Shown here in pieces: positions 50,247 to 58,804 of a stretch of DNA of 64,000 bases (the stretch's first letter is position 1; every line of letters starts with the position of its first letter). The stretch lies in contig NZ_JAEAMR010000007.1 of the NCBI RefSeq assembly GCF_015999245.1, positions 372,698 to 436,697 on the forward strand. The letters are read 5' to 3'. The position numbers and the translations under genes are program-made. This DNA comes from Streptomyces sp. AV19. Its GTDB lineage: Bacteria; Actinomycetota; Actinomycetes; Streptomycetales; Streptomycetaceae. Under the pieces are notes generated by a model. The model did no database searches. It saw only the letters and a program-made list of their open reading frames with translations, and had not been told where the DNA came from.

Positions 50247-53200
50247 ATGACGCGAGCCGAGCAGCCAACAGTGGTCACCTCCCCCTCAGGGGCACTGGCC
50301 GCGGACTCCCGTGAGCGCGCCGTCCGTGCCCTGCTCCGCATCCCGTCGCTGAGGCGCCTGTGGAGCGCCCAGGCCGCGGGAGGGGTCGGCGACGCCCTCG
50401 GCGTGCTGGTCCTGATGCTCCTGGCGCTCCAGTCGGCCGGAGCCGCGGGCTCCTTCGGCGGCGGCTACCGCGGTGCCGCCCTCGCCGTCGCCGCCGTCAT
50501 CGGCGCGCGGCTGCTCGCCACGGTGCTCCTCGGCGCGGCCCTGTTGGGCCCGCTCTCCTCGCTGCTCGCCCCCGCCGGCCCGCTGGACCGCCGCTGGACC
50601 ATGGTCGGCGCCGACGCCGTCCGCGCGGTCCTGCTTGCCGTCGCGCCGGTGTGGATCGACTTCACCGAGCACAAGTCACTGGCCGTACTGCTGGCCACCG
50701 CGTTCCTCCTCGGCGCCGCCGAGCGGGTGTGGACCGTGGCCAAGGACGGCGTCGCGCCCTCGCTGCTGCCCGGCGCGCCCCCCGAGGACGACCCGGTACG
50801 GCCCGGGCCCGACCACCGGGACGCGCTGCGCCGGCTCTCGCTGCGCACCTCCTTCGTCGCGCTGCCCGTGGCGGCGGCCGCCCTGGTCGCCATCACGCTG
50901 GTCAGCAATCTGTTCGGGTCCGGGATCGACTGGTTCCACCTGCACCAGGCGGCCCTCGGCTCGTACCTCGCGGCGGCGCTGTTCAACGCGTCCGGCGTGA
51001 TCGTCCACTTCCTGCCGCTCTTCGGCGCGCAGGCCCCCGCCCCGCGCTCCCCGCTGCAGGGACTGCGCCGGCCCAAGGGCGCCCAGGGGCCCGGCAAGGG
51101 CCGCACGGGCGGCATCCCGGTCTTCGTCCTGGCCTGTGCCGCGGTCGCCGGGGCCGTCGCCGCGGCGGTGGGCGTCGCGGTGCTCCAGGCGTACGACCTG
51201 GGCGGCGGCCCGGTGGCCTTCGGGCTGCTGGTCCTCGCGCTGACCGGCGGCCCCGTGGCCGGCATCCGCGCCGCGGGGCGGATCCTGCCCGGCTTCTCCC
51301 GCCGCCGGCTCCTCGCCCTGGCGCTCGGTGTCACCGGCCTGGCGCTGCTCGCGGCCGGGCTCGTGCCCGACCCGACGACCGTCCTGCTGCTCGTCCTGCT
51401 GGCGGGCTTCTGCGCGGGTGTCGTCGCCAACACCGGCCACACGCTCCTCGACCAGGAGACGGAGGACGCGGCGCGGGAGCGCACGACCGAGCACCTGCAC
51501 GCGGTCGTCCGCGTCACCGTGGCGCTGGGCGCGGTCGTCGCGCCCGTCCTGGCCGCGCTCATCGGCCCGCACCGGGCCGAGAGCGGCAGCTTCGTCTTCG
51601 CGCACGGCGGTGCGGCGTTCACGCTGATGCTCGTCGGCGCGCTGCTGCTGCCCGTGGGCGCGCTCGTCCTGGGCCGGACCGACGACCGGCACGGCGTGCC
51701 CTTCCACCGCGACCTGCTGGACGCCGTCCGCGACGGCGACCCCGCCCAGGCTCCGGCGCGCAGCGGCTTCTTCATCGCCTTCGAGGGCGGCGACGGCGCC
51801 GGCAAGTCCACTCAGGTGCAGGCCATCGCCGAGTGGATCCGCGCCAAGGGCCACGAGGTCGTCGTCACCCGCGAACCCGGCGCGACGCCGATCGGCAAGC
51901 GGCTGCGCGCGATCCTGCTGGACGTCGCGTCGGCCGGGCTGTCGGACCGGGCGGAGGCCCTGCTCTACGCGGCCGACCGCGCCGAGCACGTCAACGCCGT
52001 GGTGCGGCCGGCCCTGGAGCGCGGCGCCGTCGTCATCTCCGACCGCTACATCGACTCCTCCGTCGCCTACCAGGGCGCCGGCCGGGACCTGTCGCCGACC
52101 GAGATCGCCCGCATCAACCGGTGGGCGACCGAGGGCCTCGTTCCCCATCTGACGGTGCTGCTGGACGTCTCGCCGGAGACCGCGCGCGAGCGCTTCACCG
52201 AGGCGCCGGACCGGCTGGAGTCCGAGCCGGCCGAGTTTCACCAGCGCGTGCGCAGCGGCTTCCTGGCGCTGGCCGCCGCCGATCCGGCGCGCTACCTCGT
52301 CGTGGACGCCGGTCAGGAGCCGGACGAGGTCACCACCGTCGTCCGGCACCGGCTCGACCAGGACCTCCCGCTGTCCTCGGCCGAGGAGAAGGCCCTGGCG
52401 GAGGCCCGTCGGGCCGCCGAGGAGGAGGCCCGCCGCAAGGCCGAGGAAGAGGCGGCGCGCAAGGCGGAGGAGGAGCGGCTGGAGCGCGAGCGCCAGGAGC
52501 AGCTCGCCAAGCTGCGTGCCGAGGAGGAGGAGCGCAAGCGCCTCGAGGCCGAGGAGGAGGCGCGCCGGGAGACCGAGCGCCAGGCCGAGGAGGCCCGCAA
52601 GCGTGCGGAGGAGGCCCGTCGGCTCGCGGAGGAGGAGCGCAAGCGCCGCGAGGCGGAGGAGCGGGTCCGCGCCGAGGAGCAGGAGCGGCTGCGCAAGCAG
52701 GCCGCGGAGGAGGCGCGGCTGCGTGCCGAGGCCGAGGACCGGCGCCGCGAGAAGCAGCGCGCGGCGGAGGAGGCGCTGCTGCGCGCGGAGGCCGCGCGGG
52801 TGGCGGCCGAGGGCGCCGGGTCCTCGGAGGAGTCCGGGAAGTCTGGGAAGTCCGGGAAGCCGGAGGGCTTGAAGCTCTCCAAGGACTCCAAGGACGCCAA
52901 GAGCTCCAAGGATTCCGAGGCGGCGCCGGACGAGGTGCCCACGGTCGAGCAGGCGTCCGTGCGGGACGACGCCGAGCGGACCGAGCAGCTCCAGGTGCCG
53001 TCCGTGCACCGGCCCGACCCCCGCGAGACGATGCGGATGCGGGACGCGGACGAGACGCTGACCGTCGAGTCGCCGGTCGTGCACCGCGCCGATCCGCGCG
53101 AGGTGGACGCTCCGGACGGTTCAGGTGCTCCGGACGGTTCGGATGCTCCGGACGGTTCCGGTGACGAGACGGCGGTGCTGCCGCTGAGGTCCGCGTCCGA

Positions 53201-53720
53201 GGACGAGACGGCGGTGCTGCCCGCCACCGACGCGGCCGCCGGTGCCGCGCGGTCCGAGGACGAGACCGCTGTGCTGCCCCCGGTGCCGCCGGTGAGGCGC
53301 GCCGCGCCGTCCGCCGCGCCGGAGCAGCAGCGGGTCACCTGGGGCATGGGCCCCGCGGCGGATGGCGCGGGGGCGAAGCCGGCCCCGGCCCGCCGCGAGG
53401 ATCCGGTGGACCGGGTCCCGGACTGGCTCTTCCGGCCGGAGGAGCCGGCGGCCGAGGGAGGTTCGCCGTCCGCGCCGGAGCCCTCCGCGGACGAGGCGGA
53501 CAACGTGCGCACCCGCGAAATGCCGCGGCTCGACGACGGCGCTTCCGAAGGGAAGGCCGGGAAGGGCGCCCGCAAGCCGCGGCGCCGGCCCGAGTGGGCC
53601 GACGACGCGACGCTCGCCGACGAGCTCCTGGGCTCGCGCGACGACGACGGCGGTGACGCCGGTGGCAAGGACGGCAAGGACGGCAAGGGCGGCAACGGCC
53701 CGCGGCGGCGCGGCAAGTGA
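50247..53720 (+). CDS. tmk: MFS-like membrane domain fused to thymidylate kinase, with coiled-coil and disordered tail
   Basis: An 1157-residue fusion. Residues ~1-495 are a multi-helix MFS-like membrane domain. At ~510-705 is a complete thymidylate kinase: FEGGDGAGKST (P-loop), TREPG, SDRYIDSSVAYQG and a lid-like RLESEPAEFHQR. It phosphorylates dTMP to dTDP, here at the membrane. Residues ~710-860 are an uninterrupted Glu/Arg/Ala coiled coil. The rest is acidic and disordered, with three DETAVLP repeats and three PDGSxxA repeats. TAGGCT ends 6 nt before ATG 50247, implying a leaderless start. It lies between topA and holB, so this is a replication-linked cluster. Confidence 0.93.
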   Translation: MTRAEQPTVVTSPSGALAADSRERAVRALLRIPSLRRLWSAQAAGGVGDALGVLVLMLLALQSAGAAGSFGGGYRGAALAVAAVIGARLLATVLLGAALLGPLSSLLAPAGPLDRRWTMVGADAVRAVLLAVAPVWIDFTEHKSLAVLLATAFLLGAAERVWTVAKDGVAPSLLPGAPPEDDPVRPGPDHRDALRRLSLRTSFVALPVAAAALVAITLVSNLFGSGIDWFHLHQAALGSYLAAALFNASGVIVHFLPLFGAQAPAPRSPLQGLRRPKGAQGPGKGRTGGIPVFVLACAAVAGAVAAAVGVAVLQAYDLGGGPVAFGLLVLALTGGPVAGIRAAGRILPGFSRRRLLALALGVTGLALLAAGLVPDPTTVLLLVLLAGFCAGVVANTGHTLLDQETEDAARERTTEHLHAVVRVTVALGAVVAPVLAALIGPHRAESGSFVFAHGGAAFTLMLVGALLLPVGALVLGRTDDRHGVPFHRDLLDAVRDGDPAQAPARSGFFIAFEGGDGAGKSTQVQAIAEWIRAKGHEVVVTREPGATPIGKRLRAILLDVASAGLSDRAEALLYAADRAEHVNAVVRPALERGAVVISDRYIDSSVAYQGAGRDLSPTEIARINRWATEGLVPHLTVLLDVSPETARERFTEAPDRLESEPAEFHQRVRSGFLALAAADPARYLVVDAGQEPDEVTTVVRHRLDQDLPLSSAEEKALAEARRAAEEEARRKAEEEAARKAEEERLERERQEQLAKLRAEEEERKRLEAEEEARRETERQAEEARKRAEEARRLAEEERKRREAEERVRAEEQERLRKQAAEEARLRAEAEDRRREKQRAAEEALLRAEAARVAAEGAGSSEESGKSGKSGKPEGLKLSKDSKDAKSSKDSEAAPDEVPTVEQASVRDDAERTEQLQVPSVHRPDPRETMRMRDADETLTVESPVVHRADPREVDAPDGSGAPDGSDAPDGSGDETAVLPLRSASEDETAVLPATDAAAGAARSEDETAVLPPVPPVRRAAPSAAPEQQRVTWGMGPAADGAGAKPAPARREDPVDRVPDWLFRPEEPAAEGGSPSAPEPSADEADNVRTREMPRLDDGASEGKAGKGARKPRRRPEWADDATLADELLGSRDDDGGDAGGKDGKDGKGGNGPRRRGK
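53109..53162 (+). repeat. Three 18-bp tandem repeats in the tmk fusion
   Basis: Three units beginning GCTCCGGACGGTTC at 53109, 53127 and 53145 encode APDGSG, APDGSD and APDGSG. They lie just before three DETAVLP peptide repeats (from about 53163 to 53279). Copy number may vary between strains. Confidence 0.85.
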
Positions 53721-53725
53721 CAGAA

Positions 53726-53753
53726 CGGCGGGGCCTCGTACGGGGCCCCGCCG
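53726..53753 (+). terminator. Terminator after the tmk fusion
   Basis: CGGCGGGGCC (53726-53735) and GGCCCCGCCG (53744-53753) form a perfect 10-bp stem with an 8-nt loop, 6 bp past the stop. Confidence 0.8.
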
Positions 53754-53769
53754 CCGGTTCCGGGCCCCG

Positions 53770-53792
53770 TTGTCAGTGGGGTGCCTCACAAT
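53770..53792 (+). promoter_or_regulatory. holB promoter with a full TTGTCRGTGG motif
   Basis: TTGTCAGTGG (53770-53779), a 7-nt spacer and CACAAT (53787-53792) lie 45 nt upstream of the holB ATG. The dyad form is TTGTC-N12-CACAA. The decamer is identical to that of the methyltransferase promoter. Confidence 0.7.
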
Positions 53793-53837
53793 GGGTGACC
53801 GGGGCAGACCGCAGGACGATCGGCGCGGAGGGCAGTC

Positions 53838-55052
53838 ATGGCGGTGTGGGACGACCTGGTCGGGCAGGACCGGGTCACGGAGCAGCTCGGCGCTGCCGCC
53901 CGTGACGCGGACGCGCTGGTCACGGCGGCGGCGGGCGGCCTGGCGGAGGACCCGGCCGGCTCCCGGATGACGCACGCGTGGCTGTTCACCGGCCCGCCCG
54001 GCGCCGGTCGCGCCACGGCCGCGCGCGCCTTCGCCGCCGCGCTGCAGTGCGTCAGCCCTGACCGGGCGTACGGCGCGGGCCCCGGCTGCGGCTTCTGCGA
54101 CGGCTGCCACACGACCCTGATCGGGACGCACGCGGACGTCGAGATCGTCCGCACCGACCTGCTGTCCATCGGCGTCAAGGAGACCCGCGACCTCGTCCGC
54201 CGCGCCCAGCTGTCGCCCGCCGGCGGCCGCTGGCAGGTGATCGTCCTGGAGGACGCGGACCGCCTCACCGAGGGCGCGGGCAACGTGCTCCTCAAGGCCG
54301 TCGAGGAGCCCGCCCCGCGGACGGTCTGGCTGCTCTGCGCGCCGTCCATCGAGGACGTGCTGCCGACGATCCGCTCCCGCTGCCGGTCCCTCACCCTGAG
54401 CACGCCGTCCACCGCCGCGGTCGCCGACGTCCTCGTCCGCCGGGACGGCGTGGAGCCCGAGCTCGCCGCCCGGGTGGCGGGCGCCACTCAGGGCCACATA
54501 GGCCGGGCCCGCCGCCTCGCCACGGACGAGCGCGCCCGTGCCCGCCGCGCGGCCGTGCTCAAGCTGCCGCTGCGCGTCGACGACATGGGGGGCTGCCTCA
54601 AGGGCGCCCAGGAGCTGATCGACGCCGCGACGGAGGACGCCAAGCAGGTCGCCGAGGATGTCGACGCCAAGGAGACCGAGGAGCTGCGGGCCGCCCTCGG
54701 TGCGGCGGCCGGCACCGGCGGGCGGCTGCCGCGCGGCACGGCCGGCGCGATGAAGGAGCTGCAGGACAAGCAGAAGCGCCGTTCGACGCGCACCCAGCGC
54801 GACAGCCTGGACCTCGCCCTGACGGAGCTCACCGGCTTCTACCGTGACGTCCTCGCGATACAGCTCGGCTCCCGCGTCGAGCTCGCCAACGCGGACATGC
54901 GCGACGCCCTGGAGCGGATCGCCTCCGGCTCGCGTCCCGAGGCGACGCTGCGCCGGATCGAGGCGATCGGCGCGTGCCGCCGTGCGCTCGACCGGAACGT
55001 GGCGCCCCTGCTGGCGGTCGAGGCGATGACGGTGGCCCTGCGGGCGGGCTGA
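53838..55052 (+). CDS. holB: DNA polymerase III delta' subunit
   Basis: A 404-residue clamp-loader AAA+ protein. The Walker A position reads GPPGAGRATAARAF, with Arg replacing the catalytic Lys, as expected for the non-hydrolysing delta' subunit. A zinc module CGFCDGCHT follows, and then VIVLEDADRLTEGAGNVLLKAVEEP as Walker B/sensor region. The C-terminal collar domain is helical with a Lys/Arg-rich linker. It helps load the beta clamp during replication. GGAGGG 5 nt before ATG 53838 sets the start. The promoter resembles DNA-damage-inducible promoters. Confidence 0.95.
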   Translation: MAVWDDLVGQDRVTEQLGAAARDADALVTAAAGGLAEDPAGSRMTHAWLFTGPPGAGRATAARAFAAALQCVSPDRAYGAGPGCGFCDGCHTTLIGTHADVEIVRTDLLSIGVKETRDLVRRAQLSPAGGRWQVIVLEDADRLTEGAGNVLLKAVEEPAPRTVWLLCAPSIEDVLPTIRSRCRSLTLSTPSTAAVADVLVRRDGVEPELAARVAGATQGHIGRARRLATDERARARRAAVLKLPLRVDDMGGCLKGAQELIDAATEDAKQVAEDVDAKETEELRAALGAAAGTGGRLPRGTAGAMKELQDKQKRRSTRTQRDSLDLALTELTGFYRDVLAIQLGSRVELANADMRDALERIASGSRPEATLRRIEAIGACRRALDRNVAPLLAVEAMTVALRAG

Positions 55053-55313
55053 GGGAGCCCGCCGGGCGGGCGGGGGAGGCAGGCACAGGAGGGCGGGAAA
55101 CACCACAGCCCGGGTGAATCCTCACCCGTACGAGGCGACCTGTAGGCCCGCCCCGGGAAAATCGGGTGTGCGTACAGATACGCTCCGTACACACGAGTCC
55201 GATGCGCGGCCTTCCGCCGCGGGATTCCTTGCGTGGCCGCATCCGCCGCGCTCCCTCGTTTTCGCCGTCGCATGCCGCACGCCCACCTGTCTGCCACACA
55301 GAGGGACCAGCCG

Positions 55314-56897
55314 ATGGACACCAGTCGCCTGCTCCGCACCTCCGGCACCCTGGCCGCCACGGCGGCCCTGCTCCTCTCCGCGCTCACCGCCGGCAACGCC
55401 GCGCCGACCGCGTCCGCGGCGGCCAGACCGCACGGCGGGGACGAACCGGGCACCACCCTCGTCGCCGACCGCCCCGATCTCGCCGCCCCCCTTCGGCCGT
55501 ACTACGCGCAGAAGCTCAACTGGCGCTCCTGCGCCGGCAAGGGCGCGGGCTTCGAGTGCGCCTCGATGAAGGTCCCCCTCGACTACGCCGTCCCCCGCGG
55601 CGGGGACATCAGCCTCGCCGTCTCCCGCAAGCGGGCCACCGACCCCTCCGCGCGCCTCGGTTCGCTGCTGGTCAACCCGGGCGGCCCGGGCGGTTCGGCG
55701 ATCGACTACCTGCAGAGCCACGCGGCCACGAAGTATCCGGCCGAGGTCCGGGCCCGCTACGACCTGGTGGCGGTGGACCCGCGCGGCGTGGGCCGCAGCA
55801 CCCCGGTCAACTGCCTCTCCGACAGCGATATGGACCGCTACACCCAGGCGGATCCGAATCCGCAGACCGCCGCCGAGACGCGCGGCTACGTCGCGAATCT
55901 CAAGAAGTTCTCCCAGGGTTGCGCCACCCGCGCCGGCCGGGTCCTGCGGCACGTCTCGACCGCCGAGGCCGCCCGTGACATGGACGTCCTCCGCGGCCTC
56001 CTCGGCGACAGCAAGCTGCACTACGTCGGCGCCTCCTACGGCACGTTCCTCGGCGCCACCTACGCCGAGCTCTTCCCCTCCCGGGTGGGCCGGCTCGTCC
56101 TCGACGGCGCGCTCGATCCCTCGCTCAGCGCCGAGCGGGTCAACCGCGAGCAGGCGGCGGGCTTCCAGACCGCGTTCACCTCCTTCGCCCGCGACTGCGC
56201 CCGCCGCGTCGACTGCCCCCTGGGCACCTCGGGTCCCGACGACGCCGGGAAGCGACTGCGGGCCTTCCTCGCCGGTCTCGACCGCCATCCGCTCGCCACC
56301 GGTGAGTCCCGGCGCCTCACCGAGGGCCTGGCGACCACCGGGGTGATCGCCGCGATGTACGACGAGGGCGCCTGGCCGGCCCTCCGCAAGGCGCTGGCGG
56401 ACGCGGCCGGCGGCGACGGCAAGGTGCTGCTCGCGCTCTCCGACGCGTACTACGAGCGCGACGAGCGCGGCGCGTACTCCAACCTCATGGCCGCCAACTC
56501 CGCGGTGAACTGCCTCGACGCCCCCGCCGCCTTCCGCGGCCCCGACGGCGTCCGCCGGGCCCTGCCCGCCTTCCGCAAGGCGTCCCCGGTCCTGGGCGAG
56601 GCCCTCGCCTGGGCCTCCCTGGGCTGCGCCTACTGGCCCGTCCGTTCCACCGGGCACCCGCACCGCATCACGGCCCGCGGCGCCGCCCCGATCCTCGTCG
56701 TCGGCACCACCCGCGACCCCGCCACGCCCTACCCCTGGGCCCGCGCCCTCGCCTCCCAGCTCTCCTCCGGCCGCCTCCTGACCTACGACGGGGACGGCCA
56801 CACCGCCTACACCCGCGGCAGCGAGTGTGTGGACGAGGCGGTCGACTCCTACCTCCTCACCGGCACCCCGCCGCCCGCCACCCGCCGCTGCTCCTGA
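55314..56897 (+). CDS. Secreted tripeptidyl-aminopeptidase-like alpha/beta hydrolase
   Basis: A 527-residue exported protease of the Streptomyces SlpD/SlpE and tripeptidyl aminopeptidase family. The signal peptide covers ~1-38 (LAATAALLLSALTAGNAAPTASAAA). The oxyanion segment is NPGGPGGSA and the nucleophile elbow is GASYGTF. The Asp is in TTRDPATPYPWA and the His in DGDGHTAYTRGSECVD. It removes N-terminal peptides outside the cell. ATG 55314 with GAGGGA upstream is preferred to the longer reading at 55233. The upstream 260 bp (55053-55313) hold its promoter and no other gene I can support. Confidence 0.92.
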   Translation: MDTSRLLRTSGTLAATAALLLSALTAGNAAPTASAAARPHGGDEPGTTLVADRPDLAAPLRPYYAQKLNWRSCAGKGAGFECASMKVPLDYAVPRGGDISLAVSRKRATDPSARLGSLLVNPGGPGGSAIDYLQSHAATKYPAEVRARYDLVAVDPRGVGRSTPVNCLSDSDMDRYTQADPNPQTAAETRGYVANLKKFSQGCATRAGRVLRHVSTAEAARDMDVLRGLLGDSKLHYVGASYGTFLGATYAELFPSRVGRLVLDGALDPSLSAERVNREQAAGFQTAFTSFARDCARRVDCPLGTSGPDDAGKRLRAFLAGLDRHPLATGESRRLTEGLATTGVIAAMYDEGAWPALRKALADAAGGDGKVLLALSDAYYERDERGAYSNLMAANSAVNCLDAPAAFRGPDGVRRALPAFRKASPVLGEALAWASLGCAYWPVRSTGHPHRITARGAAPILVVGTTRDPATPYPWARALASQLSSGRLLTYDGDGHTAYTRGSECVDEAVDSYLLTGTPPPATRRCS

Positions 56898-57012
56898 CCT
56901 CGGCTCTTTCGCACGGGACTGTCGCACCCCCGTGCGACGCCGTGGTGCGGAGCACCCTCCGAAACTGTGTAGACTGGGCGCGCTGTCGATGACAACCTTG
57001 GCTCGGCAGCGC

Positions 57013-57086
57013 GCCACCTTAGCTCAGTTGGCCAGAGCAACGCACTCGTAATGCGTAGGTCGCGGGTTCGAATCCCGCAGGTGGCT
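57013..57086 (+). tRNA. tRNA-Thr (anticodon CGT)
   Basis: Acceptor GCCACCT/AGGTGGC closes a full cloverleaf. The D arm is AGCTCAGTTGGCCAGAGC. The anticodon loop CTCGTAA carries CGT. The T arm is CGCGGGTTCGAATCCCGC. The discriminator is T at 57086 and no CCA is encoded. It decodes ACG. Confidence 0.95.
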
Positions 57087-57093
57087 CCGGTGG

Positions 57094-57126
57094 GAGCCCA
57101 GGTCATGTAACCCGTGACCTAGGCTC
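57094..57126 (+). terminator. Rho-independent terminator of tRNA-Thr
   Basis: GAGCC-C-AGGTCA (57094-57105) and TGACCT-A-GGCTC (57115-57126) form an 11-bp stem with one mismatch, followed directly by a T-rich tract (TTTCTTTTTCT). Confidence 0.85.
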
Positions 57127-57474
57127 TTTCTTTTTCTCCGGATGCCTCTTGACTCTGGGCAAATCGGGAGCACACTGGCAAATACACCAGACAACCGGTG
57201 AGAGCCGCACCCCTCGGTGGAGACGTCCATCGATCCGAGTGACCCCCATCTCGGCAAACTGGCTAGGCCCCCGGAGGCACGTACCGGGAACGGAGCAGTC
57301 GGCGACGACCGAAGGCTTGCGGGACGGTACGGAGCGCCGGGGGCTGTCGTGCGTCCGGGGGAGGAGTGAGCCTGCGGGTGGCCTGATCGCTGCGGGCGTC
57401 GTTGTCGCGGGCGATCACGCTCGTGACGATCACCTCTCGTGTTGAGTCGATCGCACGGGGGAGTGGAGGGCGTA
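57127..57474. other. Stretch after tRNA-Thr without a supported gene
   Basis: About 345 bp with mixed codon bias in every frame. I see no CDS, repeat or att-like duplication of the tRNA 3' end. The last 40 bp hold a ribosome-binding site for the frameshifted gene that follows. Confidence 0.5.
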
Positions 57475-57748
57475 GTGACCTTCCGTACCGCACTCCGTGT
57501 CCTCGCCGCGGCCGTCGCGACCGCCGCGCCGGGCCTCGTCCTCGCGCAGGGGCGCAGGCCGCCGCCCGGAGCGGGCCGGAGCGTCCGTGGCGGACATGGC
57601 GCGGCGTGCCGTTGCGGACCCCCATCAAGTGCGCCTCTTCGACAGTCTCTTCATCGCGGAGTGCGGGCGTGTGGAGGTCCGTTACGGCGACCCCGAGCGG
57701 CCGGCGGACGCCGGGACCGTGGCCTCCGCTACCGCACCTTCACGGTGA
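57475..57748 (+). pseudogene. Frameshifted small secreted protein
   Basis: GGAGGG 4 nt before GTG 57475 starts a clear Sec signal peptide (TFRTALRVLAAAVATAAPGLVLA). After about 30-35 codons the third-position G/C bias leaves this frame and moves to the frame ending TGA 57746-57748, which reads ADMARRAVADPHQVRLFDSL then AECGRVEVRYGDPERPADAG. A single indel near 57560-57590 would join them into one ~90-residue exported protein of unknown family. The alternative is that the first frame is a real short secreted peptide. Its end overlaps the convergent inhibitor gene by 20 bp. Confidence 0.5.
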
Positions 57749-58133
57749 CCTGCCAGGGCACGACCACGTCGGAGCAGGTCTGAGCGGACTTGCGCGACAC
57801 GCAGCGCAGTTGGGAGTCGAGGGTGGTCGTCCCGGCGGAGTGGGCGTGGAAGACCGCTGTCGTTTCGCCGGTTGACGACGCGCCGATGGCGTCGCGGCGG
57901 AGGATGGCCGTGTTGGCGGCCGTGGGGGCTGTCCAGCCCCACGTCTCCTTCGCCGACTGATCGCCCGTGAGGCGGACGGTGATCTCGTCGCCCTTGTGGA
58001 CCGTGACCGACTGTTTGTTGTGCTTGTTCGAGAGGTTCCGCTGTTTCCCGGCGATCGCCGATGACGTCGTGGCCGTCGCGCTCAGGGTCAGGGCCACGGC
58101 CAGGGTCGCCACCAGCAAACGGGCAGTCTTCAT
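57729..58133 (-). CDS. Secreted chagasin-like (I42) peptidase inhibitor
   Basis: A 134-residue exported protein. The signal peptide is ~1-28 (LLVATLAVALTLSATATTSSAIA). The mature domain has HKGDEITVRLTGD, ETWGWTAP, GETTAVFHAHSAGTTTL and VPWQVTVKV, the order of segments in the chagasin/I42 beta-sandwich inhibitors of cysteine peptidases. Two Cys (LRCVSRKSAQTC) probably form a disulfide not typical of chagasin. GAGGTGA upstream of ATG 58133 supports the start. It lies beside another secreted inhibitor (I36) on the same strand. The family call is moderate, because the active-site loop motifs are only partly matched. Confidence 0.68.
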   Translation of the reverse strand: MKTARLLVATLAVALTLSATATTSSAIAGKQRNLSNKHNKQSVTVHKGDEITVRLTGDQSAKETWGWTAPTAANTAILRRDAIGASSTGETTAVFHAHSAGTTTLDSQLRCVSRKSAQTCSDVVVPWQVTVKVR

Positions 58134-58240
58134 CGCTTCACCTCGTGTCGCATCGGATGCCGCCGCCCCTCTCCCTGCCCTGCGGAGGGGGCGGCGATGC
58201 GAATGTCCCCGATACGGGTGATTTATCCCGGGAGGAGAGT

Positions 58241-58600
58241 TCAGCAGTGTCCGGCGTTGACTCCGTCGATTTTGCCGCCGAAGTCGCCCTTGTACTGGCG
58301 GCGCCAGTCGCCGTTGTGCACGGCGCGGGTTTCTTTCGGCTGCCAGTTGATGAAGCACGCGTCGGTGGCCGCGACGAAGGAGCCGACGCCGTCGTGGAGT
58401 TGGGCCGGCATGTCGTGGTAGCCGCTGTTGGCCGTCCACTCCCAGCTGGAGCCGTGGAAGTCCGTGCCGCTGTAGAAGCAGACGGAGCCGCCGGGGCACG
58501 CCGGCGGGTTGGCGGCCGGAGCGGCCGCCGCGTCTGCGGTCGGCATCAGGAGCGCCGTCAGGGACAGGGCCGCGGCGACGGACCAGGAACGCAATTTCAC
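58241..58600 (-). CDS. Secreted peptidase inhibitor, I36 (SMPI-like) family
   Basis: A 119-residue exported protein. The signal peptide covers 1-26. The mature part begins CPGGSVCFYSGTDFHGSSWEW, the crystallin-like fold of Streptomyces metalloproteinase inhibitor (I36), with Cys pairs (CPGGSVC, ACF...GHC) for disulfides. Family members inhibit secreted metallopeptidases such as thermolysin. GTG 58600 has GGAGG upstream. It is upstream of the chagasin-like gene in the same orientation with a 107-bp gap and may share its mRNA. Confidence 0.85.
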   Translation of the reverse strand: MKLRSWSVAAALSLTALLMPTADAAAAPAANPPACPGGSVCFYSGTDFHGSSWEWTANSGYHDMPAQLHDGVGSFVAATDACFINWQPKETRAVHNGDWRRQYKGDFGGKIDGVNAGHC

Positions 58601-58804
58601 GCGGATTCCTCCGTGTTGCTGGTGGCGTGGTGCTCACCAGGACCGTTCCCCCGCCCCGGCAGGCCCATGCGCCGAGAGTAAGTGACTGGTTGCGCAGCGT
58701 GCACGCGTGCGCCGTGGCCGGATCGCGTACTCCCGTTCGCGCCGAACCGGCAACTACCGTGGAACATCGCGCTCTTCCAGCCATCACCCCCACCCGGAGT
58801 CGCC

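Noticed and set aside
53787-53840. Leaderless start for holB
   Set aside because: The -10-like hexamer is 45 nt from the ATG and a good GGAGGG ribosome-binding site is present.
57149-57445. A 98-codon plus frame after tRNA-Thr
   Set aside because: No codon bias, no ribosome-binding site and no recognisable family.
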